Below the pieces are notes generated by a model. It made no database searches. It saw only the letters and a program-made list of their open reading frames with translations, and was not told where the DNA came from. Position numbers and translations under genes: made by a program. A stretch of 64,000 nucleotides of DNA from Paracidobacterium acidisoli (GTDB lineage: Bacteria; Acidobacteriota; Terriglobia; Terriglobales; Acidobacteriaceae): contig NZ_QVQT02000001.1 of the NCBI RefSeq assembly GCF_003428625.2, positions 310,001 to 374,000 of the forward strand. The letters run 5' to 3'. This document shows positions 34,201-43,689 of this stretch, piece after piece (the first letter of the stretch is position 1; every line of letters starts with the position of its first letter).

Positions 34201-36648
34201 GGGCAGCTGCTCCAGCAGACGCTTCCATGTTTTCTGATTTCGGCGGAAGATTCGTTTGAGATCCTCGAGAATACGCTCAAAATCCGTGTGGCCGTGAAGA
34301 CGGTTCCAGCCAGGATTTTTCGAGAACCAGGGGTAATTTTCATTTCCAAGATAGATGGCGCGGCGCAGCCAGTGGAGGGCTTCGCTCTCATCGCCATCTA
34401 CTGCAAAGTAGGTCGCGAGGCGGTACGCCATCTCGCTGTCGGCTTCGGCGGCAGCAATGGTGTCCTCTTCGATGAAGGCCGCTGCGCGCTCGCGGTCACC
34501 TGCCTGTGCATAGCACATCGCCAGCGTAGGCACAGCAATACGCATGCTGCTGTCATCGCGAATGACCCCTTCGAGCATTTCGATAGCCTGCGCCATCTCC
34601 CCCTGCCGCATGCGCTGATAAGCAAGAGAGGTACGAAGAAGCGGGTGGCGGGATTCGAGTGTGAGACCTTTCTGCAGCTCGTCCTCGGCAAGCTCCAGCT
34701 GGTTCTGATACTGATAAACGCGGGCACGATGGTTATAAATGATGGGTGCGTTGGAAGGGTTGAGGATAAGGGAGCGGCTGAATTGCTCCAGTGCCTGCTC
34801 GTACATACCGTCGAAACGCAGCGTTATGCCGGCAACCATGTGAACATTCCAGTCGTTTGCGGCGGTTTGCAATAAGTTTTCAATGCCGTGACGGGCGCTC
34901 TCTTTCTCACCACGTGAAAGCAGCATGTAAACGCGATACAGATTGGCCTCGACCGACCCCGGATCGAGACCAAGAGCACGATCGAAGGCTCGCCGCGCTG
35001 CGATAACGTGCATCTGGCCACCAAATCCATGTCGAGTGTACTGAAGCTCCGTCATGCCGAGTCCGCTCCATGCGGCTGCAAACGACGACTCACGTTCGGC
35101 AACCTTTTCGAAGAGATCGTGAGCACGATCGAGATCGGCCCGGCTGCCGGTACGCTGCATAAATGAAGACAGCATGGCGCGGGCCTGAAGATAGTCCTCG
35201 GAGATATCTTCGGCGAGCGGCTCTGTTCGAAGGGCTCCTCGCACCACACTCCTTTCAGGTCGTTGATCGAGCTGGCCAAGCCCCTGAAGCGAAGCAAATA
35301 CTTCATTACAGATTTCAGTCTGTACTGCAATGAGATCGAAGGAAGGGACGCTGATCGCAGCGCCTCCACGGACACTTTCCCGTTCGACATCAAGCAACTG
35401 CCAGTTCAGATCGAACCCCTGATCTGAGCGCAGAAAACTGCCCGTGAGGACCCAGTCGACAATGAGCTTGTGACCAATAGCAAGTGGATCCATTTGTCCT
35501 ACGGGCAGCTGCATCAGCGCGCTCGTGGGACGAACGACAAGCGACGACTTACGGGCGATGCGCGCAGCTACAGCGTCGGCCAGCGCGTAGCCATAGAGCG
35601 GCGCGACATCGGTTGTTCCCAGATTTTGAAAAGGCAGTACCAATATGCTGTTTTGCCTCTCGCGCTCACCAGAGGATTCGCGAAAGCGCTCGGCAAGCAT
35701 AGACAGCAACCCGGTGGCGCGCTTTTCATCCTCGGCCGGCGAAGACGGCAGCTTTGCAGCGGCATCGCCAGGAATGATGCCGGTTTCAATCTGCAGAGCC
35801 TTCATGATGGTCTTGAGCGCCTCACGCACATCGGCAGCGCTGGAATAGCGCTCAGTGGGTGTTTTCTGCAGACAGCGGAAGATGACCGAACGAATTTCTG
35901 CCGGCACTTCCGGCAAGGGTGCGGGGTCAGCAAACTGGATAGCGCGGATGCTCTGAAATTCATCGACATCGGGGCGCGCAAATGGATGGCGCCCACTGAC
36001 AAGCTCGTAGAGAATGACGCCGAGTGCCCACAAATCGCTTTGCACGCTGCTTTGCCCTGTGACAAATTGCTCCGGAGCCATGTAGGCTATGGTTCCGCCG
36101 CGCGCGGTATATGTCGCAATCGGCATGCCGGGCGTCCGGCGTGATGATTTCGCAGGGTCGAAATCGGCTTCTTCCGGATTGAGCCGACGGGCGAGACCGA
36201 AATCCAGGATCTTTATCAGGCCACCATCCGTGAGCATGACATTGGCAGGCTTCAGGTCACGGTGAAAGATGCCAAGGGAGTGCGCCGCGGCAAGACCATC
36301 CGAGATCTGAATCCCCACGGAAAGCGCAAGCTGCAGATTCGCAGGCCCTTTGATGATTAGCTTGTCGAGCGATTGACCGGGCACATATTGCATTACGATG
36401 AAGGCTTCCTCGCCCTCTTCGCCGACTTCGTAGATGCCGCAGACATTGGGGTGCTCGATTGCGGAAGCCATACGGGCCTCGCGCAGAACCGTGGAGCGCA
36501 TCTGTTCGGATGTCAATGCGCCGCGGCGAAGCACTTTAAGCACCACAGGGCGCTGCAGCAGGGTGTCATCCGCCAGGTAAACGACGCCGCTGCCGCCCGC
36601 TCCCAGCTTTCGGACGAGCGCGTAATGTTCGATCGTGCGCTGCTTCAT
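34192..36648 (-). CDS. Serine/threonine protein kinase with TPR repeats
   Basis: An 818-residue protein. Residues ~9-270 are a Hanks-type kinase: the glycine loop LGAGGSGVVYLAD, Lys38, the catalytic HRDLKPANVML (Asp131), DFGLARR (Asp149), an activation segment with GGTIAYMAPEQF, and YELVSGRHPF. A middle domain (~310-450) resembles the FlgO/TolB-N-like regions seen in such kinases (SILVLPFQNLG, then YALADAVAARIARKSSLVVRPTSAL). TPR-like helical repeats fill the rest, ending at LLEQLPKN. No membrane helix is evident. The layout is common in acidobacteria. The gene diverges from the Xre/RES pair. Confidence 0.92.
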   Translation of the reverse strand: MKQRTIEHYALVRKLGAGGSGVVYLADDTLLQRPVVLKVLRRGALTSEQMRSTVLREARMASAIEHPNVCGIYEVGEEGEEAFIVMQYVPGQSLDKLIIKGPANLQLALSVGIQISDGLAAAHSLGIFHRDLKPANVMLTDGGLIKILDFGLARRLNPEEADFDPAKSSRRTPGMPIATYTARGGTIAYMAPEQFVTGQSSVQSDLWALGVILYELVSGRHPFARPDVDEFQSIRAIQFADPAPLPEVPAEIRSVIFRCLQKTPTERYSSAADVREALKTIMKALQIETGIIPGDAAAKLPSSPAEDEKRATGLLSMLAERFRESSGERERQNSILVLPFQNLGTTDVAPLYGYALADAVAARIARKSSLVVRPTSALMQLPVGQMDPLAIGHKLIVDWVLTGSFLRSDQGFDLNWQLLDVERESVRGGAAISVPSFDLIAVQTEICNEVFASLQGLGQLDQRPERSVVRGALRTEPLAEDISEDYLQARAMLSSFMQRTGSRADLDRAHDLFEKVAERESSFAAAWSGLGMTELQYTRHGFGGQMHVIAARRAFDRALGLDPGSVEANLYRVYMLLSRGEKESARHGIENLLQTAANDWNVHMVAGITLRFDGMYEQALEQFSRSLILNPSNAPIIYNHRARVYQYQNQLELAEDELQKGLTLESRHPLLRTSLAYQRMRQGEMAQAIEMLEGVIRDDSSMRIAVPTLAMCYAQAGDRERAAAFIEEDTIAAAEADSEMAYRLATYFAVDGDESEALHWLRRAIYLGNENYPWFSKNPGWNRLHGHTDFERILEDLKRIFRRNQKTWKRLLEQLPKN

Positions 36649-36764
36649 GTTCCTTTCAGTTTATCGGCTTTGAGCAACCGGAAGGAGTTGCTGTGTTTCA
36701 CGCCGCCCTCGCAGGCAAAATCAATGAAGTGATATCGGCAACTGCTGATGATTCGATCATGGGA

Positions 36765-36817
36765 TTGCTCTCGTTAGCTCATAAATGTATATAATAATCT
36801 CCAATATTGGAGATTAT
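36765..36817 (+). promoter_or_regulatory. Promoter and 24-bp palindromic operator of the Xre/RES pair
   Basis: A perfect TATAAT (36790-36795) has TTGCTC 19 bases upstream. It is fused to a perfect 24-base palindrome (36794-36817) with half-site ATAATCTCCAAT. The TTGGAG that serves as ribosome-binding site for ATG 36821 lies inside the right half. A bound antitoxin complex would cover promoter and start region together. Confidence 0.82.
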
Positions 36818-36820
36818 GGC

Positions 36821-37258
36821 ATGGCTTTCCCTGCACTTATTCCAGATCTCAGCCAGTCACCGGGCAACGTTCCGGATCTGACAGACACAGGAACGAGACA
36901 ACGATTAAGTGCACCGGCGCTGGAAGCATTTTTCCGCATCGCGGAAATCTGGAAGCTCAGAAATGACGACGCCATGGCTCTGCTGGGCGGTGTTTCAAAT
37001 GGCCGCTATTATGACCTGAAAAAACACAGGCGAGGCATACTGACCCAGGATGAGCTGACACGCATTTCTCTGCTGACTGGCATCTTCAAATCACTGAATA
37101 TTCTCTTCCAGCAAAAGCTCGCCGATGAATGGGTTATACGGCCAAACAGTCACGCGATGTTTAGCGGTGCACCACCACTGGTCATGCTGATCCGGGACGG
37201 GGTACCGGGCATACTGAATGTGCGCCGCCTGTTGGATGGCAGACGTGGCGGCCGATAG
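36821..37258 (+). CDS. Xre/MbcA/ParS-type antitoxin
   Basis: A 145-residue antitoxin of the RES-linked Xre/MbcA/ParS family. An HTH-like N-terminal domain spans LSAPALEAFFRIAEIWKLRNDDAMALLGGVSNGRYYDLKK. The C-terminal toxin-neutralising region ends in DGVPGILNVRRLLDGRRGGR. The start at 36821 is placed after the operator; a start at 36785 would lie within the promoter. Its last 23 bases overlap the toxin gene. It should bind RES to block its active site and repress the operon through the adjacent palindrome. Confidence 0.88.
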   Translation: MAFPALIPDLSQSPGNVPDLTDTGTRQRLSAPALEAFFRIAEIWKLRNDDAMALLGGVSNGRYYDLKKHRRGILTQDELTRISLLTGIFKSLNILFQQKLADEWVIRPNSHAMFSGAPPLVMLIRDGVPGILNVRRLLDGRRGGR

Positions 37259-37943
37259 TTCCCTTCCACCTCTGCACTCGATCAACCGCCGCAGGACACA
37301 TCGGCTGATCCCCGCGAAGTTCGCCAACGGCGGAAACTCCGTACTGGCGCGCCTAAGCAGCGATCCAGCGATGCTGAATGGCATCTTCGAGCTGGACAAC
37401 GCAACGAACGATCGATTGCTGGCAGAGCTGGGCAAGGTTCCAGGGATTGACAGGCGTGAGCTGATCTTTGGGGTTCCCTCGGCAAGCATCGTCAACGCGG
37501 CCTTCTGCCATCCTGCCCCTACAGGGTCTCGCTTCAATTCTTCCGAGAGAGGCGCGTGGTATGCGGGCTATGAAGTGAGAACTTCCCAGGCGGAAGTGAT
37601 CCACCATCGCAGGCAATGGCTGCGTGAAACGAACTGGACTGAGGAAGACCTGGCAGAATATGTCGACTATCTTGCCGATTTTCACGGCGAGTTTTATGAT
37701 CTCCGCGGCACAGCTGAGTTTTCCGCATGCCTTGACCCGGACAGCTACACGGCATCGCAGGCGCTTGCGGCATCGTTGTTACATGCGAGCGGACTGGGAA
37801 TTATCTACCCCAGCGTTCGGCGTGCTGCCGGCACATGTCTCGCCTGCTTTCGGCCGGCAATCGTGACACACGTGCGCCGGGACGCGACATATCGATTGAT
37901 TCTCCGCGGCTGGCAGGGTCCGGTAAAAGTAGAAAAATTGTAA
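37236..37943 (+). CDS. RES-domain toxin (NAD-degrading)
   Basis: A 235-residue RES protein from ATG 37236; an in-frame ATG at 37218 would add six residues. The N-terminal THRLIPAKFANG and the FELDNATNDRLLAE helix are typical, and GSRFNSSERGAWYAGYEVRTSQAEVIHHRRQ contains the Arg-x-x-x-x and Tyr/Glu active-site region of RES domains. RES toxins of MbcT/ParT type destroy NAD+ by phosphorolysis or ADP-ribosylate targets. The gene overlaps the antitoxin, giving tight coupling. At least 700 bases are intact, so the module appears functional. Confidence 0.88.
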   Translation: MADVAADSSLPPLHSINRRRTHRLIPAKFANGGNSVLARLSSDPAMLNGIFELDNATNDRLLAELGKVPGIDRRELIFGVPSASIVNAAFCHPAPTGSRFNSSERGAWYAGYEVRTSQAEVIHHRRQWLRETNWTEEDLAEYVDYLADFHGEFYDLRGTAEFSACLDPDSYTASQALAASLLHASGLGIIYPSVRRAAGTCLACFRPAIVTHVRRDATYRLILRGWQGPVKVEKL

Positions 37944-37977
37944 CGATGCACAGATTGCAAAATGACATCGCCCGGCA

Positions 37978-38994
37978 TCAGGGATGCGCCGACGAATCCC
38001 TGCGTGTCTGCTCTATAGACAGGGTGCCGGGCTTCAGTACGCGAGGCATATAAAAATCGTAGAACTGCTGCACATCTGAATTCAGGCAAACCTCAGCATT
38101 GGGCGTACCTGGCGCAGGACGAGTAAACCCTTTGTCGTCGACCTCTATGTGCATGGGCTTTACGGGACAGAGCTCGGGGCGTATCGCATAAGCAGCAGCC
38201 ATGGCATCAAAGAGCGTTGGGGTAGGAGTGCGATTAGCCGCAGACCACTGGTGGTAAAGCAGGGTGAGCGCGTCTGTCATCGCTGTACCGTGACTGAAGA
38301 GCTCGTCGCGACGTACTTCATCCAGTGGGATCTGCGTCGAATCGAGCGGCATCATGTAGATCGGCACATCTGCGGTGAATAGTTTTTTGGAGGATGAGAT
38401 ATCCGAATATATGTTGTATTCGGCTTCCGGACCGTGGCCAGGAGCGTAACCGGTATCTCCGTAGCCTCGATAAACGGAACCTCCCATGATCACAACCCGC
38501 TTCAGCTTACGAAAGGTAGAAGCGTCCCTCGATATGAGCGCTCCAACGTTGGTAAAGGGCGCCACAGAAACGAGTGTGACCTCGCCGGGATATCTGCGAA
38601 TCGTGTCGAGCATAAAGCTGACAGCATCCGGATAACGGCGCTCCGGAGATTGTCCGGCCCATTGCGCCTGGCTGAATTTCGCTGCGCTTTTCGTCTCTGT
38701 TCCGGAAAAGACAGGAATATCGCTGTGACCGGTTTCGCGAAGAAAGCGGGATACCAGACGTGCACGGAGATTCGTATCTCCCCACGCTGTGGTCACACCG
38801 AGAATTTTGACTTCAGGGCTCTGCAGCAGCAGCGCCAGTGCAAAGGCATCATCGATGTCGTCGCCAATATCTGTGTCGAAGATGATTTTTTCGGGCACCG
38901 AAGCAGAATACTCTGCACTCGACTGAGACACGGCCAGTGAAGAGCCTGGGGCAATGAGCAAAAAGAAGAGTGCGGCAAAGGCGATGCGGCGCAT
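37978..38994 (-). CDS. Exported inosine-uridine-type nucleoside hydrolase
   Basis: A 338-residue protein from ATG 38994, a start that begins directly with a signal peptide (MRRIAFAALFFLLIAPGSSLA). The calcium and ribose site DTDIGDDIDDAFAL is intact, as are VAPFTNVG and VIMGGS. The downstream EYNIYSDI motif replaces the usual E-(F/Y)-N-x-x-x-DP. It would cleave ribonucleosides to base and ribose outside the cytoplasm, which is less common than cytosolic forms. It diverges from the MFS transporter across less than 100 bases, which may import a product. Confidence 0.87.
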   Translation of the reverse strand: MRRIAFAALFFLLIAPGSSLAVSQSSAEYSASVPEKIIFDTDIGDDIDDAFALALLLQSPEVKILGVTTAWGDTNLRARLVSRFLRETGHSDIPVFSGTETKSAAKFSQAQWAGQSPERRYPDAVSFMLDTIRRYPGEVTLVSVAPFTNVGALISRDASTFRKLKRVVIMGGSVYRGYGDTGYAPGHGPEAEYNIYSDISSSKKLFTADVPIYMMPLDSTQIPLDEVRRDELFSHGTAMTDALTLLYHQWSAANRTPTPTLFDAMAAAYAIRPELCPVKPMHIEVDDKGFTRPAPGTPNAEVCLNSDVQQFYDFYMPRVLKPGTLSIEQTRRDSSAHP

Positions 38995-39089
38995 GCCATG
39001 AATAGTACTCTGACCTATTTTCAAAAATACAGCGGCGACACGCGGCAGCTACAATGACGGGGATCTCAGATTACCGGATAACAAACGGA

Positions 39090-40343
39090 ATGAATCAGGC
39101 GAGTACCGCGGCATTGCGCGATAAATGGAAAATCGCATTCCTGCTGGGAATCGGTGTTCTTATCAATTATTTCGACCGCGTTAACCTCTCGGTCTCTCAC
39201 GAAGCGCTCTATGCCACCTTCGGCATATCCGATATCACCTTCGGCTATCTTTCAGCCGCCTATAACTGGACATACGCGCTCTGCCAGCTTCCTATCGGGG
39301 TCATTCTCGATACATTTGGCGTCCGCCGCGTGGGCCGGATCAGCACATTTATATGGAGTATCGCCACCTTTGGCGCAGCGATCACGCCAAACATCAGCGG
39401 CTTCTTCGGTGCGCGCCTGCTGCTTGGCGTGGGCGAGGCCCCGTCCTTCCCGGGCAATGCAAAGGCGATCGGTTTATGGTTTCCGCAGAAAGAGCGGAGC
39501 CTGGCAACAGCAATCTTCGATTCTGCCGCAAAACTGGCGCCGGCTCTGGGTGTGCCATTACTGGGCATTTTCCTGATTCGTTTTGGGTGGCGCTGGAGCT
39601 TTGCCTTTACAGGACTGCTAAGCCTGTTCTTTTTCGCGCTGTTCTATTTCGTCTATCGCGATCCGGACGTTCCCGCTGATGCCGAAACCGATCAACCGGA
39701 GCAGGTGGATAGTGGCGAGCCGCTTTCCCTCTGGTATCTGATGCGGCAGAAAAAAGTGCTGGGCCTGCTGCTTGGATTTGGTGCATACAATTATGTCTTC
39801 TATCTGCTGCTGACCTGGCTGCCGAGCTATCTGGCACAGTCACTGCATATCGATCTGCTGCACTCCTTTCTCTACACAGGCGCACCCTGGCTGTTTGCTG
39901 CCGTAACCGATATCGTGGTGGGCGGCTGGCTCGCGGACTCGCTGATTCAGCGGGGGTGGAACGCGGATTATGTACGGCGTGCCATTTTGATTGGCGGGAC
40001 TGCGCTGGGGCTGGGAATTCTCGGAGCCGCGCATACTCATTCCGCGCCAGTTGCACTTTTCTGGATCAGTATCTCAATCGGCGGGCTCTCGGCAGCGGCT
40101 CCTATAGGATGGGCTGCGACAACTCTGATTGCTCCGCGAAGCAGCGTGGGTACTCTTGGAGGAATTCTCAATTTCTCAAATCAGCTTTCTGGAATTGCCG
40201 CGCCAATCATTACGGGCTATCTGGTGTATCACAGACAGTCTTATGCCGCAGCCTTTGGAGTAGCCGCGGCATATCTGATCGTTGGAATTATGGGTTACTG
40301 GTTCCTGATGGGGAAGATCGAACCGGTTCCTGCCAATCTCTGA
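39090..40343 (+). CDS. MFS transporter, anion:cation symporter (sugar-acid) type
   Basis: A 417-residue protein from ATG 39090 (ACGGA just upstream); an in-frame ATG at 39054 would add twelve residues. Twelve helices are clear. The ACS-family signature is YFDRVNLSVSHEAL in helix 1, with GVRRVGRISTFIWSI in loop 2-3 and FLGVGEAPSFPGNAKAIGLWFPQKER in helices 4-5, as in glucarate, galactonate and hexuronate carriers. It is convergent with the SDR/dehydrogenase pair, whose products are typical of sugar-acid or polyol routes. The substrate is therefore probably an aldonate, uronate or similar acid. Confidence 0.87.
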   Translation: MNQASTAALRDKWKIAFLLGIGVLINYFDRVNLSVSHEALYATFGISDITFGYLSAAYNWTYALCQLPIGVILDTFGVRRVGRISTFIWSIATFGAAITPNISGFFGARLLLGVGEAPSFPGNAKAIGLWFPQKERSLATAIFDSAAKLAPALGVPLLGIFLIRFGWRWSFAFTGLLSLFFFALFYFVYRDPDVPADAETDQPEQVDSGEPLSLWYLMRQKKVLGLLLGFGAYNYVFYLLLTWLPSYLAQSLHIDLLHSFLYTGAPWLFAAVTDIVVGGWLADSLIQRGWNADYVRRAILIGGTALGLGILGAAHTHSAPVALFWISISIGGLSAAAPIGWAATTLIAPRSSVGTLGGILNFSNQLSGIAAPIITGYLVYHRQSYAAAFGVAAAYLIVGIMGYWFLMGKIEPVPANL

Positions 40344-40378
40344 GTACGGGACGCTGGAGCCAGATGGGGCATGACGGA

Positions 40379-41182
40379 CTACTCGTCTGCATCTGCAGGG
40401 CGCATGGTCGCACGCATTGCACCGGTTGAAATGCCTCCGTCAATCAACAGCGTCTGGCCCGTAATATAACGGCTTGCTTCTGACGCAAGAAAGACAACCG
40501 CACCATCCAGATCGTCAGGCGCTCCGGGGCGTTTCAGCGGAATACGATCCACAAGGTATTCCACCCATTCCTTGTTTTCATAAAGCACGCTGTTTTGTGC
40601 AGTACGGAACCAGCCCGGAGCAAGACAATTCACAGTGATACCGTGTCTGCCCCAGTCGTCGGCAAGGCTCATAGTAAGCTGCCGTACACCTCCGCGGCTG
40701 GCACAGTAAGGACCGAGACCGGCATAACCGAAAACGCTGGTGACCGAACCGATATTAATAATGCGCCCATAGTGATGAGGAATCATAAGGCGCGCCATTG
40801 CCTGAGCGACAAAGAAGCTGCCACGCAGGTTCGTATCGAGAACGAGGTTCCAGTCTTCCCAGGTAACATCGACAGCGGGTTTCCGAACATTGCAGCCGGC
40901 GTTGTTGACCAGAATGTGAACCTGCCCAAAGCTTTCGGCAGCCTGGGCGGCCATGGCGGTAATGCTCTCCGCATCGCGCACGTCGAGCTCCAGTTCGACA
41001 GCGCGGCGTCCCAGATCTCGAATCTCCTCGGCAAAGGGAGCGAGCGTTTCTTTTCGGCGACTGGTAAGTATCAGGTCTGCTCCAGCTCTTGCCAGGGCTC
41101 TCGCAAGATACTGGCCCAGTCCACGACTTGTCCCGGTAACGACAGCAACTTGTCCGGTGAGATCAAATAATGAGCCGCTCAT
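40379..41182 (-). CDS. SDR oxidoreductase, gluconate 5-dehydrogenase-like
   Basis: A 267-residue SDR with VTGTSRGLG (15-23), SRRKE for NADP-type binding, NNAG (93-96), Ser146 and Tyr159. The expected catalytic lysine is an arginine: YCASR (159-163) instead of YxxxK. PGWFRTAQN and the C-terminal IDGG are typical of IdnO/gluconate 5-dehydrogenase relatives. The gene overlaps the end of the preceding zinc dehydrogenase by 4 bases (ATGA). Together they could interconvert an L-idonate- or gluconate-like acid through a keto intermediate; the exact substrates are not known. Confidence 0.85.
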   Translation of the reverse strand: MSGSLFDLTGQVAVVTGTSRGLGQYLARALARAGADLILTSRRKETLAPFAEEIRDLGRRAVELELDVRDAESITAMAAQAAESFGQVHILVNNAGCNVRKPAVDVTWEDWNLVLDTNLRGSFFVAQAMARLMIPHHYGRIINIGSVTSVFGYAGLGPYCASRGGVRQLTMSLADDWGRHGITVNCLAPGWFRTAQNSVLYENKEWVEYLVDRIPLKRPGAPDDLDGAVVFLASEASRYITGQTLLIDGGISTGAMRATMRPADADE

Positions 41183-42234
41183 GCATGTACTTCCCCGGCA
41201 GGAAGTGGACTCAGCACGACTTTCATCAGATTCGGCTCGTGCGAATAAAGCCGTGAAAACCAGAGCGGCCCCTCTTCAAGTGGGGCCACAGCGGTAATCA
41301 GCGGCTGCACTTTGATCTTTCCGGTGGAGACAAGCTCGATGGCCTGTGGATACTCCCCTGCAGACGCGGCACTTCCCTGCAGCCGAATCTGACGTGAAAC
41401 AACCTTCTGTAATGGCAGGCGCACCTCCGGTGTAATGTTGCCGATCAGCGTTACAGTCCCACCCCGGCGTACGCAGTCGATGGCTCCTGCGACGGTTTCA
41501 TCGCGCCCAACAGCTTCAAGCACGAGATCGACACCTCGGCCGGCAGTTCTTTTCAAAATCTCTGCCGGAAGATCCGTCCCCGAAGCCAGCAGGGTCGTAT
41601 CGGCACCAGCCGCTTCCGCCATTTTCAGCCGCGAGGCATCGACATCGGCAACAAGAACCTGGGAACAACCGGCTGCTCGCGCAGCCTGCAGAGTAAGCAG
41701 GCCGATCATGCCCGCGCCAATCACGAGGGCAGTTTCGCCCCCCTTCACATCGGAGACACGCAACGCATGAAGCGCCACCGAGACAGCCTCCAGCATGGCG
41801 GCTTCTGCAAAAGACATTCCGTCTGGCAGGCGATAAACGATCCGCTCGGGTACCACTACGTATTCAGCGAAGGCTCCGGCGCGACGGAAGTCCGCGCACG
41901 ATACCCCGATTACCTCTCGTGATTCGCACAGATTGATGTCTCCGGAGCGGCAGTAATCGCAGTGCCCGCAATACACGGTCGAATCAAAGGTTACGCGATC
42001 GCCGGGCTGGAACTTCCCGGCATTGCTCCCGGTTGCCGCGATGACTCCGGAAGCCTCATGGCCCATGACAACAGGCGGAATACGGCGGCCTGAGCCTCCA
42101 TCGTAACCATGAACGTCGCTGCCGCAGATGCCACAGGCTGCAACGCGAATCAGTACCTCGTCTTCTCCTGGAACCGGTGCGGGAAGATCTGCCATTTCAA
42201 GCTGCTTGTATTCCGACAGCAACAATGCCTTCAT
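41179..42234 (-). CDS. Zinc-dependent polyol/idonate dehydrogenase (MDR family)
   Basis: A 351-residue medium-chain dehydrogenase. Catalytic zinc ligands are Cys37 (CGICGSDVHGYDG), His59-Glu60 (GHEASG) and a later Glu. The structural zinc site is YCGHCDYCRSGDINLC. The Rossmann motif VIGAGMIGLL follows. Similarity is to sorbitol, L-idonate and threonine dehydrogenases rather than ethanol enzymes. It is the first of a leftward two-gene operon with the SDR, opposite the MFS carrier. Confidence 0.88.
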   Translation of the reverse strand: MKALLLSEYKQLEMADLPAPVPGEDEVLIRVAACGICGSDVHGYDGGSGRRIPPVVMGHEASGVIAATGSNAGKFQPGDRVTFDSTVYCGHCDYCRSGDINLCESREVIGVSCADFRRAGAFAEYVVVPERIVYRLPDGMSFAEAAMLEAVSVALHALRVSDVKGGETALVIGAGMIGLLTLQAARAAGCSQVLVADVDASRLKMAEAAGADTTLLASGTDLPAEILKRTAGRGVDLVLEAVGRDETVAGAIDCVRRGGTVTLIGNITPEVRLPLQKVVSRQIRLQGSAASAGEYPQAIELVSTGKIKVQPLITAVAPLEEGPLWFSRLYSHEPNLMKVVLSPLPAGEVHA

Positions 42235-42579
42235 GCGATTCAGTCACCTCGTCCCTGCCAGATTACATCGTTGCGCCGGACGAAGCATGTTGAAGGACGC
42301 GATGGGCTCTTCAGTGCTGCAGGCCCCTGTTTTGCCTCGAAATTCTCATATGGGATACATCTCGATCCGATTGTGCAACGCGCTTTTATTTTCAATAAGA
42401 TGAGGATATTTCTACGTCATTTCGGCTCTTTCCTCAAAAATTCCGTGGCACGGTCTGTTACCGTAACAGCAGCAACGCTGCAAACTATGGGAACGCAGGG
42501 TTTTATTACCTGCGCACAGCACAAAGACAACGTCTTTCGACAGAACTCCAACAACCGGGACCGAACACACAGACCAGAT
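42235..42579. other. Intergenic region with a 15-bp operator-like palindrome upstream of rmlB
   Basis: The 345-base gap between divergent genes contains a 7-1-7 inverted repeat, CTGTTAC-c-GTAACAG (42455-42469), about 115 bases before the rmlB start. Its GTTACCGTAAC core resembles LacI/GalR-type operators. The rmlB frame stays open through the gap, but nothing upstream of 42580 is conserved. No other gene was seen. Confidence 0.5.
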
Positions 42580-43689
42580 ATGAATGACGCCATTCTTGTG
42601 ACAGGAGGGGCCGGCTTCATTGGCTCCAATTTCGTTCTTGACTGGATACAGCAGAGGGGAACACCAGTCATCAATCTTGATCTGCTTACATATGCCGGAA
42701 ACGCGGCGAATCTGCAGACGCTGGAGGGCGATACTCGCCACATTTTTGTTCGTGGCGATATCTGCGATGCTCCGCTTGTGAAGTCTCTTCTGGAGAAATA
42801 TCAGCCGCGCGCCCTGGTTCACTTTGCGGCGGAGAGCCACGTGGATCGTTCTCTTGTCTCTCCGGACACATTCATTCAAACCAATGTCTTCGGGACATTC
42901 ACCCTGCTTCGCCAGGCACATGAGTACTGGAACAGGCTGACGGGGCATGAACGCGAACAATTTCGTTTTCTGCACGTTTCCACTGACGAGGTATACGGCA
43001 CACTCGACGAGCACGATCCGGCATTCTCCGAAACAACTGCCTATGCTCCAAACAGCCCGTATGCTGCGTCCAAAGCCTCATCGGATCATCTGGTGCGTGC
43101 CTGGCATCATACGTGGGGCTTACCGGTGCTGACTACGAACTGCTCAAACAATTACGGACCATTTCAGTTTCCGGAAAAACTGATCCCGCTGATGATTCTG
43201 AATGCACTGGAGGGAAAGCCGCTTCCGGTATACGGCGACGGATTAAACGTACGTGACTGGTTATTTGTTGGCGATCACTGCACTGCCATCCGCGAAGTGC
43301 TGGAACGCGGACGCCCCGGTGAAACCTACAATGTGGGTGGATCGAGCGAGCGAGCAAATATCGACGTGGTAACGACAATCTGTGATCTGCTTGACGAAAT
43401 GCGACCCAATGCAGGTATTGGTCCACGCAGGAATCTGATCACGTATGTGACTGATCGGCCAGGCCACGACCGGCGTTACGCTATTAATGCAACAAAGATC
43501 ACACACGAGCTGAGCTGGCATCCGCTGGAACGATTTGAGAGCGGCATTCGTCGTACCGTGGCATGGTATCTGGATCATCTGGACTGGGTAAATAATGTGA
43601 GAAGTGGTGCATACCAGCAGTGGATAGAACACAACTATGCGGAGCGTTTAGGCACTGAGCGCCAGCAGACGGAGCAGCTACCCCAGTGA
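42580..43689 (+). CDS. rmlB: dTDP-glucose 4,6-dehydratase
   Basis: A 369-residue extended SDR from ATG 42580. NAD binding is [12 protein letters not shown] (8-19), and the dehydratase markers are [19 protein letters not shown] and the catalytic [27 protein letters not shown] is characteristic of RmlB, and the C-terminus carries [14 protein letters not shown]. It converts dTDP-glucose to dTDP-4-keto-6-deoxyglucose, the second step of dTDP-L-rhamnose synthesis. Its stop overlaps the GTG start of rmlA. It is the first gene of a complete rmlBACD operon. Confidence 0.95.
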   Translation: MNDAILVTGGAGFIGSNFVLDWIQQRGTPVINLDLLTYAGNAANLQTLEGDTRHIFVRGDICDAPLVKSLLEKYQPRALVHFAAESHVDRSLVSPDTFIQTNVFGTFTLLRQAHEYWNRLTGHEREQFRFLHVSTDEVYGTLDEHDPAFSETTAYAPNSPYAASKASSDHLVRAWHHTWGLPVLTTNCSNNYGPFQFPEKLIPLMILNALEGKPLPVYGDGLNVRDWLFVGDHCTAIREVLERGRPGETYNVGGSSERANIDVVTTICDLLDEMRPNAGIGPRRNLITYVTDRPGHDRRYAINATKITHELSWHPLERFESGIRRTVAWYLDHLDWVNNVRSGAYQQWIEHNYAERLGTERQQTEQLPQ

